A stretch of DNA of 64,000 nucleotides from Salipaludibacillus sp. CUR1 (lineage in GTDB: Bacteria; Bacillota; Bacilli; Bacillales; Salisediminibacteriaceae), in NCBI RefSeq assembly GCF_021028955.1, contig NZ_JAIWPE010000096.1, positions 339,313 to 403,312 of the forward strand, in the 5' to 3' direction. The notes beneath the pieces were generated by a model. That model was not told the origin of the DNA, did not search any database, and saw only the letters and a program-made list of their open reading frames with translations. This document shows positions 45,028-56,400 of the stretch, in pieces. Position numbers and translations under genes: made by a program. Numbering within the stretch: position 1 is the stretch's first letter; each line of letters begins with the position of its first letter.

Positions 45028-48000
45028 TTAATTTTTCAGTGCTTCCACACTAATTTTGCTTTCTTCAAATGCCTGCATTTCAGCTTCATGTTTGTCATTG
45101 CCATCATTTAATAATTCCTGAATACGATTCTGGATCTTACGGTAGTCTTTCGGAATTACTTTTACAAATTTAGGAACCATCTCTTCCCAGTTTCTGAGTA
45201 TACGCTTGGCATTATCACTATACGTGTGTTCAATGTGCGTCTTAATCGTTTCAAATAACTCTTCAATTTCATCTGGATCTGTCAGCTGCTCCAGATGCAC
45301 TAAGTCCTGGTTGCATTTTGATTCAAATGACGATTTGTCAGACTCATGAAGAACGTAAGCAACACCTCCGGACATACCTGCAGCAAAGTTTCGCCCGGTA
45401 GGACCGAGGACAATGACCTTTCCTCCTGTCATATACTCACAGCCATGGTCGCCAACACCTTCTACGAGAACTTTAGCTCCACTGTTCCGGACACAGAAAC
45501 GTTCTCCGGCCATGCCGTTTATATATGCTTCACCACCGGATGCACCATAGAAACACACATTTCCGACTACTATATTCTCTTCAGGCTTAAATGTACGCTT
45601 TCTTGAAGGCCGTACAATGATCTTGCCACCCGATAACCCTTTTCCTACATAGTCATTTGCATCCCCGACAAGCTTTAATGACATTCCTTTCGGTATAAAA
45701 GCTCCAAAACTCTGACCCGCGGAGCCTTTAAAAGTTAAACGGATTGTATCTTCCGGCAGCCCTTCCAAGCCGTAACGTTTTGTTATTTCACTGCCGAGGA
45801 TGGTTCCAGTTACACGATTAATATTCCGAATGGATAATGTCTCTTTAACAGGGATCTTTGCTTCAAGAGCATCTTCACACATTGGCAGCAGTTCCTGCAT
45901 ATCAAGTGAGTTTTCCAATCCATGATCCTGTTCTTTTGAGGCATAAAGTGTCGTATTTCCAGAGACATGCGGCTGGTGAAGGAGAGCAGATAAATCGACA
46001 CCTTTTGCTTTCCAATGATCAATCGCGTCATTCGTTTCAAGAATATCTGTACGCCCAACCATTTCATTGATGGTGCGGAATCCTAACTCAGCCATTAGTT
46101 CTCTAACTTCCTGGGCGATAAATAACATAAAGTTTTCAACATGGTCAGCCTTACCAGGGAATTTTTTCCTCAACTCTGGATTCTGTGTCGCTACACCGAC
46201 AGGGCACGTATCCAAATGGCAGACCCGCATCATGACACACCCTAATACAACTAATGGTGCTGTAGAGAAGCCGTATTCTTCAGCTCCCAGTAAAGTAGCT
46301 ACAATAACATCTCTACCGGTCATCATCTTTCCATCACTTTCTACTACAATGCGGTCGCGCAGCTTATTTAGCAGAAGCGTTTGATGAGTTTCAGCTAAAC
46401 CAATTTCCCACGGCAACCCGGTATGTTTGAGACTCGTTCTTGGGGCTGCGCCAGTCCCGCCGTCATAACCGCTTATTAACACGAGATCTGCCCGGCCTTT
46501 TGCTACCCCGGCTGCAATGGTGCCTACGCCTACAGCAGAAACGAGTTTGACACTGATCCGCGCCTGCGGATTGGCATTTTTCAGGTTGTGAATTAATTCT
46601 GCTAAATCCTCAATTGAATAAATATCATGATGAGGAGGGGGCGAGATTAATTCGACACCTGGGGTAGAGCCGCGGACTTCCGCAATCCATGGATAAACTT
46701 TCTTGCCAGGGAGATGTCCCCCTTCACCAGGTTTTGCTCCCTGGGCTATTTTAATCTGAATTTCGTCTGAATTTACAAGATAATGGCTGTTAACCCCGAA
46801 TCTTCCAGAGGCCACTTGTTTGATTGAACTTCTGCGGGAATCGCCGTTTTCGTCAGCTGTAAAACGCTCGATTTTCTCTCCGCCTTCTCCGGTATTACTG
46901 CGCCCGCCTATACGGTTCATCGCCACTGCAAGTGCTTCGTGTGCTTCTTCACTAATTGAACCGTAAGACATGGCTCCTGTCTTAAACCTTTTGCAAATTT
47001 CCTCGATTGATTCCACTTCTTCGATAGGAACCGGCTCTCTTTTCTTAAACTTTACTAAGCCTCTTAGAGACTGTAAGTTGTTTTTCTCATCTGTGAGCAA
47101 TTTGGAATACTTTTTAAACGATTTATAATTGTTCGTACGACACGCATATTGAAGGAGATGAATGGTTTCAGGGTTATACTGATGGTCTTCTCCATTTTCC
47201 CTGTATTGAAATTCGTCTCCTGACTCCAGCACTTTTTGAGCCCCGCGATCCTCTCCGAAAGCTGTTTTATGCCTCATTAATGTTTCTTTCTCAATGGTAT
47301 CGAGACCGATTCCGCCAAGTCTTGAAGCAGTTCTCGTAAAGTACTTATCTATAACTTCCTGAGTAATGCCGACGGCTTCAAAAATCTGGGCACCGCGGTA
47401 ACTTTGAATTGTGGAAATACCCATTTTGGATAACACTTTTATAATTCCGTCAGTGACGGCTTTGATATATTGGTTAACCGCTTTATCCAGTGGCTGATTC
47501 TCAATTTCATCAATATTGATCAAATGATTAATTGTATCGAAGGCGAGATACGGATTAACAGCTTCCACTCCGTAGCCTAGAAGACTTGCAAAGTGATGGA
47601 CTTCCCGGGCTTCCCCTGTTTCCAGCAGCAAGCTCACTTTTGTACGCGCGCCGTTGCGGATTAAATGATGGTGTAAGCCTGAAACAGCTAATAACGAAGG
47701 AATGGCGGCATGGTCTTTATTTACTCCACGGTCTGAGAGGATGAGTAACGTAGCGCCATCCTCCACTTTTTGATCAGCTTCAGTAAAAAGCCTTTCCAGC
47801 GCTTTTTCCATTTCCCCAGCGCTTCCGCTAATATCAAACAGCGTAGATAAGGTTACTGCTTTAAAACCGCTCATATCCTGGTTCCGTAACGTTTCCAGCT
47901 GATCGTTTCTTAAAATAGGCGTATCAAGCCAAATGTGCCTGCAGCTTTCAGGCGCTGGGTTAACAAGGCTTCCCTCTCCGCCGATAGTCGTCCCTATTTG

Positions 48001-49626
48001 AGTGATCAGTTCTTCTCTAATCGCATCAATTGGCGGGTTGGTCACTTGCGCGAAAAGCTGTTTAAAATAGTTAAATAACAGCTGAGGCTGTTTAGAAAGG
48101 ACAGCCAGCGGGGAATCATAACCCATAGAACCAACTGGATCTTTTCCGCCTGTCACAAGCGGCTTAATAATCTTATTTAATTCTTCTGTTGTATAACCAA
48201 ATGCCAGCTGATGGTCAAGAAGCTGTTCTTCATTATTTATTTCTTTAACAGCTCTTTGTTTTGGCAGTTCATCAAGCCGGATCATATGTTCAGAAAGCCA
48301 TTCTCTGTAAGGCTGTTCATTTGCCATCTGAAGCTTTATCTCTTCATCTGGAATAATTTTGCCTTCTTCCAAGTCAACGAGCAGCATTTTCCCGGGCTTC
48401 AGGCGGTCTTTATAAAGGACATCATCGGAAAAAATGTCCAAGGCCCCTACTTCTGAACCAAGGACGATCATACCGTCTTTTGTTACGTAATAACGGGCAG
48501 GCCTTAAGCCGTTCCTGTCAAGACAGGCTCCAATTTGCCTTCCGTCCGTAAAAGCGATAGCTGCCGGTCCGTCCCAGGGTTCCATCAAGGTACTGTGATA
48601 TTCATAGAAATCCTTTTTATCTGGATGAATTGTTTCATCATTTGCCCAAGGCTCTGGTACCATCATCATGGCAGTATGAGCAAGAGACCTCCCTGACAAA
48701 TGAAGGAATTCAAAAGCATTATCAAACATGGAGGAGTCACTGCCGTTTTTATCGATGACCGGAAGTATTTTTTCAAGGTCTTCTTCACTGAAATATTCTG
48801 AGGCGCACATCTTTTCCCTTGCTTTCATCCAGTTAACATTCCCGCGGATCGTATTGAATTCTCCGTTGTGAATCGTGTACCTGTTCGGATGGGATCGTTT
48901 CCAGCTTGGAAAGGTATTTGTACTGAACCGTGAATGGACAAAGGCCATTGCAGATTTAAAATCAGGATGGTTCAGGTCAATATAAAACGAATCCAGCTGT
49001 TCGGGAATAAGCATTCCTTTATAGACAACTGTTCTTGTAGACAAGCTGCTGATATAAAAATCGTTTGTAGCGGTTGTTTTAGAAATTTCAATTTCTGTAC
49101 GCTTGCGGATGATATACAATCTTCTTTCAAAATCATCCTGGTCTTTAATATTTTCCGAAGGTAGAATAACCACTTGCCTGATATACGGTTTTGTCTTTTT
49201 GGCATCTTTACCTACAAATGCATCATTTACAGGCACCGTACGCCAGCCAAGGATTTTCTGGCCTTCCTCTTTAATAACCCTTTCAAATACTTCTCTGCTT
49301 TTTTTCCGGCTTTTATGGTCTTGGGGAAAAAACACCATCCCTAATCCATATTCGCCTTCTGGAGGGAGTTCCAAATCTTCCTTGTGAAACTGTTTGTCGA
49401 AAAAGCGGTGCGGGATCTGAGTAAGAATGCCTGCTCCGTCACCAGTGCTCACATCTGCAGACTGGCCTCCTCTGTGCTCCAGGTTACAAAGAATCGTTAT
49501 GGCGTTTTGAACGATATCATGAGATTTCGTCCCGTCAATATGAGCGATTAAACCTATACCGCATGCTTCATGCTCGTTTTCCGGGTGATATAACCCTTGC
49601 GGTGATGGTATTCTTGGATGTGTCAT
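45028..49626 (-). CDS. gltB: Glutamate synthase large (alpha) subunit
   Basis: Large subunit of 1532 residues that makes two glutamates from glutamine and 2-oxoglutarate. The N-terminal glutaminase begins at Cys 22 after a short propeptide (H-E-A-C-G-I-G), followed by a central domain, an FMN-binding synthase domain ([17 protein letters not shown]) with a 3Fe-4S cluster motif C-x-x-x-x-C-x-x-x-x-C ([12 protein letters not shown]), and the C-terminal G-x-x-G-x-x-x-G beta-helix. SD AAAGGAGGA before ATG 49626. No gltC regulator is adjacent; upstream DNA (49627-49899) is very A/T-rich. Confidence 0.97.
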   Translation of the reverse strand: MTHPRIPSPQGLYHPENEHEACGIGLIAHIDGTKSHDIVQNAITILCNLEHRGGQSADVSTGDGAGILTQIPHRFFDKQFHKEDLELPPEGEYGLGMVFFPQDHKSRKKSREVFERVIKEEGQKILGWRTVPVNDAFVGKDAKKTKPYIRQVVILPSENIKDQDDFERRLYIIRKRTEIEISKTTATNDFYISSLSTRTVVYKGMLIPEQLDSFYIDLNHPDFKSAMAFVHSRFSTNTFPSWKRSHPNRYTIHNGEFNTIRGNVNWMKAREKMCASEYFSEEDLEKILPVIDKNGSDSSMFDNAFEFLHLSGRSLAHTAMMMVPEPWANDETIHPDKKDFYEYHSTLMEPWDGPAAIAFTDGRQIGACLDRNGLRPARYYVTKDGMIVLGSEVGALDIFSDDVLYKDRLKPGKMLLVDLEEGKIIPDEEIKLQMANEQPYREWLSEHMIRLDELPKQRAVKEINNEEQLLDHQLAFGYTTEELNKIIKPLVTGGKDPVGSMGYDSPLAVLSKQPQLLFNYFKQLFAQVTNPPIDAIREELITQIGTTIGGEGSLVNPAPESCRHIWLDTPILRNDQLETLRNQDMSGFKAVTLSTLFDISGSAGEMEKALERLFTEADQKVEDGATLLILSDRGVNKDHAAIPSLLAVSGLHHHLIRNGARTKVSLLLETGEAREVHHFASLLGYGVEAVNPYLAFDTINHLINIDEIENQPLDKAVNQYIKAVTDGIIKVLSKMGISTIQSYRGAQIFEAVGITQEVIDKYFTRTASRLGGIGLDTIEKETLMRHKTAFGEDRGAQKVLESGDEFQYRENGEDHQYNPETIHLLQYACRTNNYKSFKKYSKLLTDEKNNLQSLRGLVKFKKREPVPIEEVESIEEICKRFKTGAMSYGSISEEAHEALAVAMNRIGGRSNTGEGGEKIERFTADENGDSRRSSIKQVASGRFGVNSHYLVNSDEIQIKIAQGAKPGEGGHLPGKKVYPWIAEVRGSTPGVELISPPPHHDIYSIEDLAELIHNLKNANPQARISVKLVSAVGVGTIAAGVAKGRADLVLISGYDGGTGAAPRTSLKHTGLPWEIGLAETHQTLLLNKLRDRIVVESDGKMMTGRDVIVATLLGAEEYGFSTAPLVVLGCVMMRVCHLDTCPVGVATQNPELRKKFPGKADHVENFMLFIAQEVRELMAELGFRTINEMVGRTDILETNDAIDHWKAKGVDLSALLHQPHVSGNTTLYASKEQDHGLENSLDMQELLPMCEDALEAKIPVKETLSIRNINRVTGTILGSEITKRYGLEGLPEDTIRLTFKGSAGQSFGAFIPKGMSLKLVGDANDYVGKGLSGGKIIVRPSRKRTFKPEENIVVGNVCFYGASGGEAYINGMAGERFCVRNSGAKVLVEGVGDHGCEYMTGGKVIVLGPTGRNFAAGMSGGVAYVLHESDKSSFESKCNQDLVHLEQLTDPDEIEELFETIKTHIEHTYSDNAKRILRNWEEMVPKFVKVIPKDYRKIQNRIQELLNDGNDKHEAEMQAFEESKISVEALKN

Positions 49627-49899
49627 GACAGCGTTCCTCCTTTAATTAAATCTATCAAATTACTTGGTAAAATAATCTACCAGACTTTCATATTTAAAAC
49701 AAGTACTTTATGTTTTAAATATTTTGATAAGTGTAACATGAAAAAATATTTTATACTAATTCAAACTGTCAGAAAAGTATTGCAAACCCTGTATATTATC
49801 AAATATTATGAATAGTGTTGATATTTGCTGCTTATTGTTGTTTTTTCTGCTGTATAGTCAATTTATTGTTTAATTTCAGCTTTGAAAGGTGTGTATTTA

Positions 49900-50382
49900 G
49901 TGGATTTACTTATTTGGATTGCCATTGCATTTTTATTTATTTTAAGTTTCGCTGGGCTAATTTATCCTGTTATTCCCGCAGTATTATTAATATGGGCAGG
50001 AGTCGCCCTCAGTCATTTTTTTCTTGAAGCGTCTGTCTCGTGGTGGACATGGAGCTCTTTAGTCTTGCTGACAGTTATTATCTTTGCGGCTGATTATGCG
50101 GCTAATATGTACTTTGTGAAAAAGTACGGCTCGTCAAAAAAAGGAATGACTGCAGCTACGATTGGCATTATAATCGGCAGCTTCATCATTCCTCCGCTCG
50201 GTATTATAGTTGTTCCATTTTTACTTGTTTTTGCTGCTGAGTATTTGCAAAACAAGTCATTCAGCTTGTCGGCCAAAAGCGCGCTCGGTACACTGCTTGG
50301 CTTTTTAACAAGTACCCTGGCAAAAGGCCTTCTTCAGCTGATTATCATTTTAATTTTTTTAGCAGATGTAATATTTTTATAG
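49900..50382 (+). CDS. DUF456 family membrane protein (YqgC-like)
   Basis: A 160-residue very hydrophobic protein with about five transmembrane helices, DUF456 family as in B. subtilis YqgC. The glycine-rich hairpin G-I-I-I-G-S-F-I-I-P-P-L-G-I-I near residue 100 is typical. Function unknown. The frame opens at TTG 49882, but AAAGGTG at 49886-49892 fits GTG 49900. Confidence 0.85.
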   Translation: MDLLIWIAIAFLFILSFAGLIYPVIPAVLLIWAGVALSHFFLEASVSWWTWSSLVLLTVIIFAADYAANMYFVKKYGSSKKGMTAATIGIIIGSFIIPPLGIIVVPFLLVFAAEYLQNKSFSLSAKSALGTLLGFLTSTLAKGLLQLIIILIFLADVIFL

Positions 50383-50404
50383 AAATTTTCGGCAAAAAGA
50401 AAAG

Positions 50405-52348
50405 TCATATTCTTTCTTTCACCCAATTTATTAATCCACCTGCGAGCACAATGTCAATTTGACGTTTAGACATCATGTGCTCGCAAGGAATTTCCAGTTT
50501 TTTTGACCGGACTTTTGCTGTTATTTCCTCTTCATTCAGGAGCACTTCCCTTATATTCTCAAGTGTTATAAAATCGCCTTCTTCGAGCTTTTCATAATCA
50601 GCATCGTCTTTGAAGGTAATTGGAAGAATGCCGAAATTAACCAGGTTTTGCCAATGGATTCTTGCAAAGTCTTTGACAAGCACTACCCTGAGCCCAAGAT
50701 ACCGCGGGGCAAGTGCCGCATGTTCCCTGCTGGAGCCTTGGCCGTAATTAGTCCCTCCAACGATTGCATGTCCGCCCTCTTCCATGAGGGCGGTGGCCCG
50801 CTCATAATAATTAGGATCAATTATTTCAAATGAAAACTTGCTTATTTCTGCAAGGTTGCTTCTGTAAGGAAGCACCCGGGAGCCTCCTGCAAGTATTTCA
50901 TCTGTAGAAATATCATCTTTAAGGTATAAGAGTACCGGCACTTCTATAAATTCAGGCAGCGGTTCCATTTCAGGGATCGGCGTAATATTATCACTCTTAT
51001 ACAATTCTGTTTGTTTCGCTTCTTCTTCAGGAACCGGTGTTTCAAGAAGGCTGAGGTCGACCTCCGGTTTCTCAGGCTCAAAGATCTCCGGATAATCCTG
51101 TTCAAGTTTACGCGGGTCTGTAATTTTTCCAGTTAAGGCTGAAGCTCCTGCTGTTTCCGGGCTGCATAAAAACACGCTGTCCTCTTTTGTTCCTGAACGT
51201 CCTGGAAAATTTCTAGGTGTCGTTCGTAAACTGTTTCTTCCTGTAGCAGGTGCCTGTCCCATTCCAATACAGCCGTTACAACCCGCCTGATGAAGCCTTC
51301 CCCCTGCCGAAAGAAGACTTGTAATATGCCCTTCATTTATTAAGTCTGTGAGAATTTGCCTTGAAGAAGGGTTAATGTCAAAAGAGACGCCGCTAGCAAT
51401 TGACTTTCCTTTCACAATCTCTGCTACCACAGCAAAATCACGGTAGCCAGGATTGGCAGAGGACCCTATATAAGACTGGTAGATCGGCTCTCCTTCTACC
51501 TCCTCAACGGGTACAACATTTCCCGGACTTGAAGGTTTTGCGATAAGCGGGACCAGTGAAGAAAGATCAATTTCTTCTTGTCTATCATACTTAGCGTCTG
51601 TATCCGCTGTGAGAGGCATCCATTCCTCTTCCCGCTTCTGCGACGCCATATAGCGTTTTATTTCCTCATCGGATGGAAAAACAGAGGTGGTCGCTCCAAG
51701 CTCGGCCCCCATGTTGGCAATGACATGGCGGTCCATGGCACTTAAAGAAGCCACCCCTGGTCCGTAATATTCAATTATAGTGCCTGCGCCTCCTTTAACA
51801 TTGTGCCGTCTGAGAAGCTCGAGGATCACATCTTTTGCACTCACCCAGTCCGGCAGTTCTCCGGTTAGTCTAACCCCCCATACTTCAGGCATCTTAATAT
51901 AAATAGGTTCACCGGCAACTGCCATAGCCACATCAATGCCTCCTGCTCCCATTGCCAGCATACCCATACTGCCGTTGGCACACGTATGGCTGTCGGAACC
52001 GAGCAAAGTAGCGCCCGGCTTTGCCAGCCTCTGCATGTGAACAGGATGGCTCACTCCATTCCCCGGCTGGCTGTAAAACATGCCGAATTTCTTTGTGGCG
52101 CTCCGCAAAAACAGGTGATCATCAGGGTTTTTGCTGTCGACTTGAATAATATTATGATCCACGTACTGGGCAGACACTTCTGTTTGGGCTCTCTCAAGTT
52201 CCATCGCTTCTAATTCCAGCATTACTAATGTTCCCGTGGCGTCCTGTGTCAGTGTCTGATCAATTTTAAGGCCGATTTCTTCACCCGGGGACATTTCACC
52301 TGATATGAGATGCCCCTTAATTAACTTTTGAGTGACATTTAACCCCAT
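50405..52348 (-). CDS. Aconitate hydratase, Aquifex-type (short mitochondrial-like form)
   Basis: Iron-sulfur hydro-lyase of 647 residues with aconitase domains 1-3 (to about 420), a linker, and the swivel domain from about 480. Seen are D-S-H-T, the cluster cysteines in G-C-N-G-C-I-G and a third Cys in the S-H-T-C-A-N-G region, and G-Q-G-S-S-R-E-H-A-A-L in the swivel domain. Length and layout match the Aquifex-type family rather than the roughly 900-residue CitB of Bacillus. Aconitate or homoaconitate are both possible substrates. SD AGGAGGTT before ATG 52348. Confidence 0.88.
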   Translation of the reverse strand: MGLNVTQKLIKGHLISGEMSPGEEIGLKIDQTLTQDATGTLVMLELEAMELERAQTEVSAQYVDHNIIQVDSKNPDDHLFLRSATKKFGMFYSQPGNGVSHPVHMQRLAKPGATLLGSDSHTCANGSMGMLAMGAGGIDVAMAVAGEPIYIKMPEVWGVRLTGELPDWVSAKDVILELLRRHNVKGGAGTIIEYYGPGVASLSAMDRHVIANMGAELGATTSVFPSDEEIKRYMASQKREEEWMPLTADTDAKYDRQEEIDLSSLVPLIAKPSSPGNVVPVEEVEGEPIYQSYIGSSANPGYRDFAVVAEIVKGKSIASGVSFDINPSSRQILTDLINEGHITSLLSAGGRLHQAGCNGCIGMGQAPATGRNSLRTTPRNFPGRSGTKEDSVFLCSPETAGASALTGKITDPRKLEQDYPEIFEPEKPEVDLSLLETPVPEEEAKQTELYKSDNITPIPEMEPLPEFIEVPVLLYLKDDISTDEILAGGSRVLPYRSNLAEISKFSFEIIDPNYYERATALMEEGGHAIVGGTNYGQGSSREHAALAPRYLGLRVVLVKDFARIHWQNLVNFGILPITFKDDADYEKLEEGDFITLENIREVLLNEEEITAKVRSKKLEIPCEHMMSKRQIDIVLAGGLINWVKERI

Positions 52349-52576
52349 TGCAAAACCTCCTAAATCATACTAATAAACTATATATTCCCTTTCCTTATAT
52401 TCTAAAAATTAAAACTGCTCCAGTTTTCCATTTAAGTTTTAAACACTTCAACACGAGATTGACACAGGAATTACTACTCTGCTGACAGAGTTATAACCGC
52501 GCCTTTTTGCCCCTGAAGACTTCTATTAATTGAGAGATGTTGTGCCGCAGCATAGTATAAGTTTTATCTGAATGAA

Positions 52577-52622
52577 AAAGAGGGGGTGCCCGCAAAAGTC
52601 AGACTTTTGGGACATCCCCTCC
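52577..52622 (-). terminator. Terminator of the membrane hydrolase gene (shared-sequence family)
   Basis: GGGGATGTCCC pairs with GGGTGCCCCC on the minus strand around an AAAAGTCTGACTTTT inner stem, followed by TCTTTTTC. Confidence 0.85.
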
Positions 52623-52630
52623 AATAATAT

Positions 52631-54871
52631 TCAGTCAGGCTGGACAAAAAAGCCAATTTCATCCATCATCAGCTCACCAGGCCCGTCAGCAAAATATAAA
52701 GAAATCCTTTCTACTTCTTCGATTTGAAAATCAGGAACTGCTTCCATAAAAAGATCAACAGGCAGTTCATAGTTTTGGAAAACCGGCTCGATTGCTTCCT
52801 CATATTTTCCTTCACGCATGATGTCTTCAAACCATGGGTTAATTGTATATTGAGTGGCAATAGGCGGTTCAATCGTTTTAACCGCCTCCAGCGATACCCT
52901 TGCCGTTTCTCCGGAGACAGTTTCCATCTCCACATCTATTTGCGGCACATGATAGCCTTCCCCTCCATCTTTTTCCATGTCACGTTCCTTGTTTGCAATA
53001 GACAGCCGTATACTTTCAAAGCTTTTATTAAAGTTGTCCGCGCGGAAATCTTCATTAAAGTATAAATGATATCTGGCTGTATCCTCCCACTTGAACACCA
53101 TTCCCCGGCTGCGTTTCGTATTCCCGGAACGGTTTTCAGCTGCTTGTATCTCCCATTTATCAAAGCCGACTCCTTCAGCAGTTAATCCCCTGGAAAGATT
53201 TGTCTTACTTTCCGCTCTGTTATAGTTAACAAAAGGCATAAACTCACTGTTTTCAAACCTCGTAATATATTGCGTGTTCGGCAGCCATTCTTTTCCATAC
53301 CTTACATCCCTGAACAGCGGTAGATATTGGTCATTCTCCTTCACAGCACTTTCAAGAAAAGCGGATATATATACTTCAGCCACCTGCCGTTGCTCCTCTT
53401 CACTCATCATTTGCGCTCTGTTAAGAAAAACTCCGCCGGGAAGCCTCATATCCATCCGTCCCCAATCAGTATTAAACTGGCTGTGATTGGCTTCAGCGAT
53501 GTAGACACCTGCTTTAAAGTGCCCGTTATCCCCAGGGATCGAGACACGTCCATATTGCCTGTCACCATGGTAATTGTGTACATCCCCGTCTCTTGCCCCA
53601 TGCAGGGTCAAATAAGACACATCATCAAGTTCCGCTCTCGTATCATCTACTTGCCGGTCAGTCGGTGCTATCGCTACAACTCCTTCTATCCCGATATCTT
53701 CAATACCATTTAAGGACTCTTCTTCCGAGAACCATCTTTCATAATCAGCTACCATCGCCACAGCCTGTCCTCCACGAGAATGACCGATTAAAGAAACCCG
53801 CTGGAGGTCAACCTTTCCATAAAACGGAGTGTCTTGAGTTTCATGGAAGGCCTCAACCTGCAATAAATGATGCATCAACAACCAGGCTCTTAACTTCATA
53901 TCATTTGAAGGAATCCCTGTCCAATTAGAATAATTAAGAAAGTTCTGATCTACTGAGACAGCAATATATCCTCTGCTTGCAAGCAGTTCGCCTAGATACC
54001 CATATCCCCCGTCTGAAAAATTCTCCATTGTATGATTTCCATGCACCATGAGTACAAGCGGAAACGTTCCCTCCCCCTCAGGCATCCAAACTCTTCCATT
54101 TAAGGGGAGGGAAGATTCATCAAATCCCCAGAAGAATGTCCGGTATCTTTTCCATTCATTAATATAGGCCGAGGCATCCACCGAATCAGAAATTAACTCC
54201 ACACCATGTCTAAATTCATCCCGGTGATTGTCCTCTCCGTTTCCATATGTAAATGTTTTAACAGGATGTGAACCCGGGTCAGAAGGGTTTTCAACTGACA
54301 GTGGGGTAATATAGCCATTATCTCTGAATGACTCAGCTACGTCAGCATGCTCAATCTCCGGCCTCCATAAAAACAGGAATAAGATTATAGCTGCCGGAAG
54401 CACTGACAAACCAGCTTTTTTCCCCGGTGTTAAATTACTTTTCAGAAGAGTAACAATTAACCCTGCACATAATCCGATTCCCATCCACAAACCTGTAATA
54501 ATTCCTGAGAATAATGGACCAAGGTTGGCCTCTGTTAATATAAAATAAGTTATATAACTGCTGTACAGAAAGCATCCTGTAAATAACCTTGGAATAGGCA
54601 AATATAGTACCGAGAACAAAAAACCGATAATAACTGCAGCCAGTATAAATATTATCGTATGGGCAGTTAAAGCGATGGCAAGATCAATATGCCTGCCTAA
54701 CCCGGTCGGCGTCCCCGCCACACCCGTCATAATACCAATGGCAGTAATAAGCCAAAGAGAAATAATGATGTAAGTAAACTTGCTGTCGAACGCATGTATT
54801 GTCACTGCTCTTCTTCTAAGCCAACTTATAAGTTTATATAATTTATTCGGTTCTTTCGTCTCACTGTCCAT
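52631..54871 (-). CDS. Alpha/beta hydrolase fused to an N-terminal membrane domain
   Basis: A protein of about 746 residues: five transmembrane helices in roughly residues 35-170, an alpha/beta hydrolase domain from about 260 to 490, and a beta-rich C-terminal domain to the end. The nucleophile elbow is G-H-S-R-G-G (Ser near residue 365) and M-V-H-G-N-H near 285 forms the oxyanion region; an acid in G-A-R-D-G-D and a His in N-H-S-Q-F would complete the triad. An extracellular esterase or lipase activity is inferred. The frame opens at GTG 54895, but AAGGGGAT suits ATG 54871. Confidence 0.82.
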   Translation of the reverse strand: MDSETKEPNKLYKLISWLRRRAVTIHAFDSKFTYIIISLWLITAIGIMTGVAGTPTGLGRHIDLAIALTAHTIIFILAAVIIGFLFSVLYLPIPRLFTGCFLYSSYITYFILTEANLGPLFSGIITGLWMGIGLCAGLIVTLLKSNLTPGKKAGLSVLPAAIILFLFLWRPEIEHADVAESFRDNGYITPLSVENPSDPGSHPVKTFTYGNGEDNHRDEFRHGVELISDSVDASAYINEWKRYRTFFWGFDESSLPLNGRVWMPEGEGTFPLVLMVHGNHTMENFSDGGYGYLGELLASRGYIAVSVDQNFLNYSNWTGIPSNDMKLRAWLLMHHLLQVEAFHETQDTPFYGKVDLQRVSLIGHSRGGQAVAMVADYERWFSEEESLNGIEDIGIEGVVAIAPTDRQVDDTRAELDDVSYLTLHGARDGDVHNYHGDRQYGRVSIPGDNGHFKAGVYIAEANHSQFNTDWGRMDMRLPGGVFLNRAQMMSEEEQRQVAEVYISAFLESAVKENDQYLPLFRDVRYGKEWLPNTQYITRFENSEFMPFVNYNRAESKTNLSRGLTAEGVGFDKWEIQAAENRSGNTKRSRGMVFKWEDTARYHLYFNEDFRADNFNKSFESIRLSIANKERDMEKDGGEGYHVPQIDVEMETVSGETARVSLEAVKTIEPPIATQYTINPWFEDIMREGKYEEAIEPVFQNYELPVDLFMEAVPDFQIEEVERISLYFADGPGELMMDEIGFFVQPD

Positions 54872-54971
54872 TCCATTTATCCCCTTATTAAGCACTTGTA
54901 AATTAATCTCAATTTTCTATTATATCAGACCTTTTCCAAGTCTTGTGACACTTCTTCATGCTTTTTAAAAT

Positions 54972-55014
54972 AAAAAAACTGCTCATAAAGTAATTAAATT
55001 ACCCTTGAGCAGAA
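54972..55014 (-). terminator. Terminator of sleL
   Basis: CTGCTCA/TGAGCAG outer stem with GGGTAATT/ATTAC inner part, followed by TTTTTTTATTTT on the minus strand. Confidence 0.8.
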
Positions 55015-55017
55015 GGG

Positions 55018-56307
55018 TTAAACCCGTTTATTTATTTGAAAATTATCTTCAAGAAGGAGCCAGTTTTGCGGAAAGTCCCAACCCAGCACCCAGTAATACA
55101 CGCCCCGTAAGCCTAACTCCTTCACGAGATTAAATTTCGCCTGTATGCTTCTCGCATCCTCAAACCACACTTCATGCTCTGCCCCTTCCTCATCAATATA
55201 CCGGAAAAATGGAGACTGAGCTGTTTCATCATATTCTATTGCTGCATTATAAGCACCGGCGAGCCGAATCGCCTCCTGATGATCTATTGCCCTTGCTCTT
55301 GACACTCCTTCTATAAACGGCAGGGTCCAGTCATATCCATAAAGCGGAATGCCCATCATCACTTTATCGTAAGGCATAAGCGAACCAGCATATTCTATCA
55401 CACGTCTTACTTCATTAAGAGGAGCCACTGCTCTTGGAGGTCCCCCTGTCCATCCCCATTCATAAGTCATAAGAAAGACGAAATCAGCCGTTTCCCCGTG
55501 AAAAGCGTAATCGTGCCCTTCATAAAGAACGCCAGTCATACCCGGTTCTACTATAGGTGCCAAAGCACTTGAAAGAAAATAGCCTTTCTCGTCAAGACGG
55601 GTCTTAGCCCGTTCCATCAGCTGATTATATGCTTCCCGATTTTCGAGTCCCAGGTATTCCAGATCAAAATCAAGGCCTAAATAACCTTTTTCATCCATTA
55701 TGGCGAGCGCCTCATCAAGCATTCTGTTTTGTAAGGCATCATCCTGAAGCACTGTTGAAGCAAGCTCTGTGCTGAAAGCTCCCTCATCAATATTAGTAAT
55801 AACCATTAATGGAACAATATTATTTTGATAAGCTGTGTTAATAATCTCCAGGTCATTTAAGGGGGTCAGCGATCCATCTTCATTCAGTTCATAACTGAAA
55901 ATTTGCAAAAAAGTTAAATACCGGCCAACTTCATCCACCGCCTGTGCTGACTCCTCACCGGTTATTTGAAGGTCTACATAGGCTCCTACATCTATTGCTG
56001 GTTTCTGGCGCATATAATTGGGAATATACAGTGAATGGCCTGGCTGAATAAATTCCGGCCGAATAACCTGGTTTACTGCCGCTAACTGATTGACCGGTAT
56101 ACCGTATTTCTGACTGATCATCTGTAAGCTTTCTCCGCGCTCAAGTAAATGAAATCTGCCTCCAGTTGGAATAACAAGTGCCTGACCGATGACAAGCGGG
56201 GTCATATCGTCCAGCCTGTTAGCACTTGTAATTTCCTGAACTGTCACCCCATAATCCCGGGCTATACTAAATAAAGATTCTCCAGTCGACACCACATGAA
56301 TGATCAA
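55018..56307 (-). CDS. sleL: Cortical fragment-lytic glycoside hydrolase with two LysM domains (SleL/YaaH type)
   Basis: A 429-residue spore-germination N-acetylglucosaminidase. Two LysM repeats (about residues 2-46 and 51-95) bind peptidoglycan; a GH18 domain follows with the catalytic motif L-D-F-D-L-E (D203, D205, E207). The open frame runs back to ATG 56400, but GGGAGGG seven bases before TTG 56307 gives a product that starts directly with LysM (I-I-H-V-V-S-T-G-E-S-L) and has exactly the usual SleL length, so I start there. It acts on cortex muramic-lactam fragments during germination. Downstream of msrA. Confidence 0.88.
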   Translation of the reverse strand: MIIHVVSTGESLFSIARDYGVTVQEITSANRLDDMTPLVIGQALVIPTGGRFHLLERGESLQMISQKYGIPVNQLAAVNQVIRPEFIQPGHSLYIPNYMRQKPAIDVGAYVDLQITGEESAQAVDEVGRYLTFLQIFSYELNEDGSLTPLNDLEIINTAYQNNIVPLMVITNIDEGAFSTELASTVLQDDALQNRMLDEALAIMDEKGYLGLDFDLEYLGLENREAYNQLMERAKTRLDEKGYFLSSALAPIVEPGMTGVLYEGHDYAFHGETADFVFLMTYEWGWTGGPPRAVAPLNEVRRVIEYAGSLMPYDKVMMGIPLYGYDWTLPFIEGVSRARAIDHQEAIRLAGAYNAAIEYDETAQSPFFRYIDEEGAEHEVWFEDARSIQAKFNLVKELGLRGVYYWVLGWDFPQNWLLLEDNFQINKRV

Positions 56308-56400
56308 CTGATCGCCCTCCCTGCTGTCTTTTAAGCCTTCTTTTAACTCTATTCCTTTCTTAAGGAGAATATGTTCAAGAGAAAGCAAAGGCAGCCTCAT

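Noticed and set aside
49640-49880. TnrA or GltC operator upstream of gltB
   Set aside because: Only A/T-rich partial matches; no clean TGTNAN7TNACA site was found.
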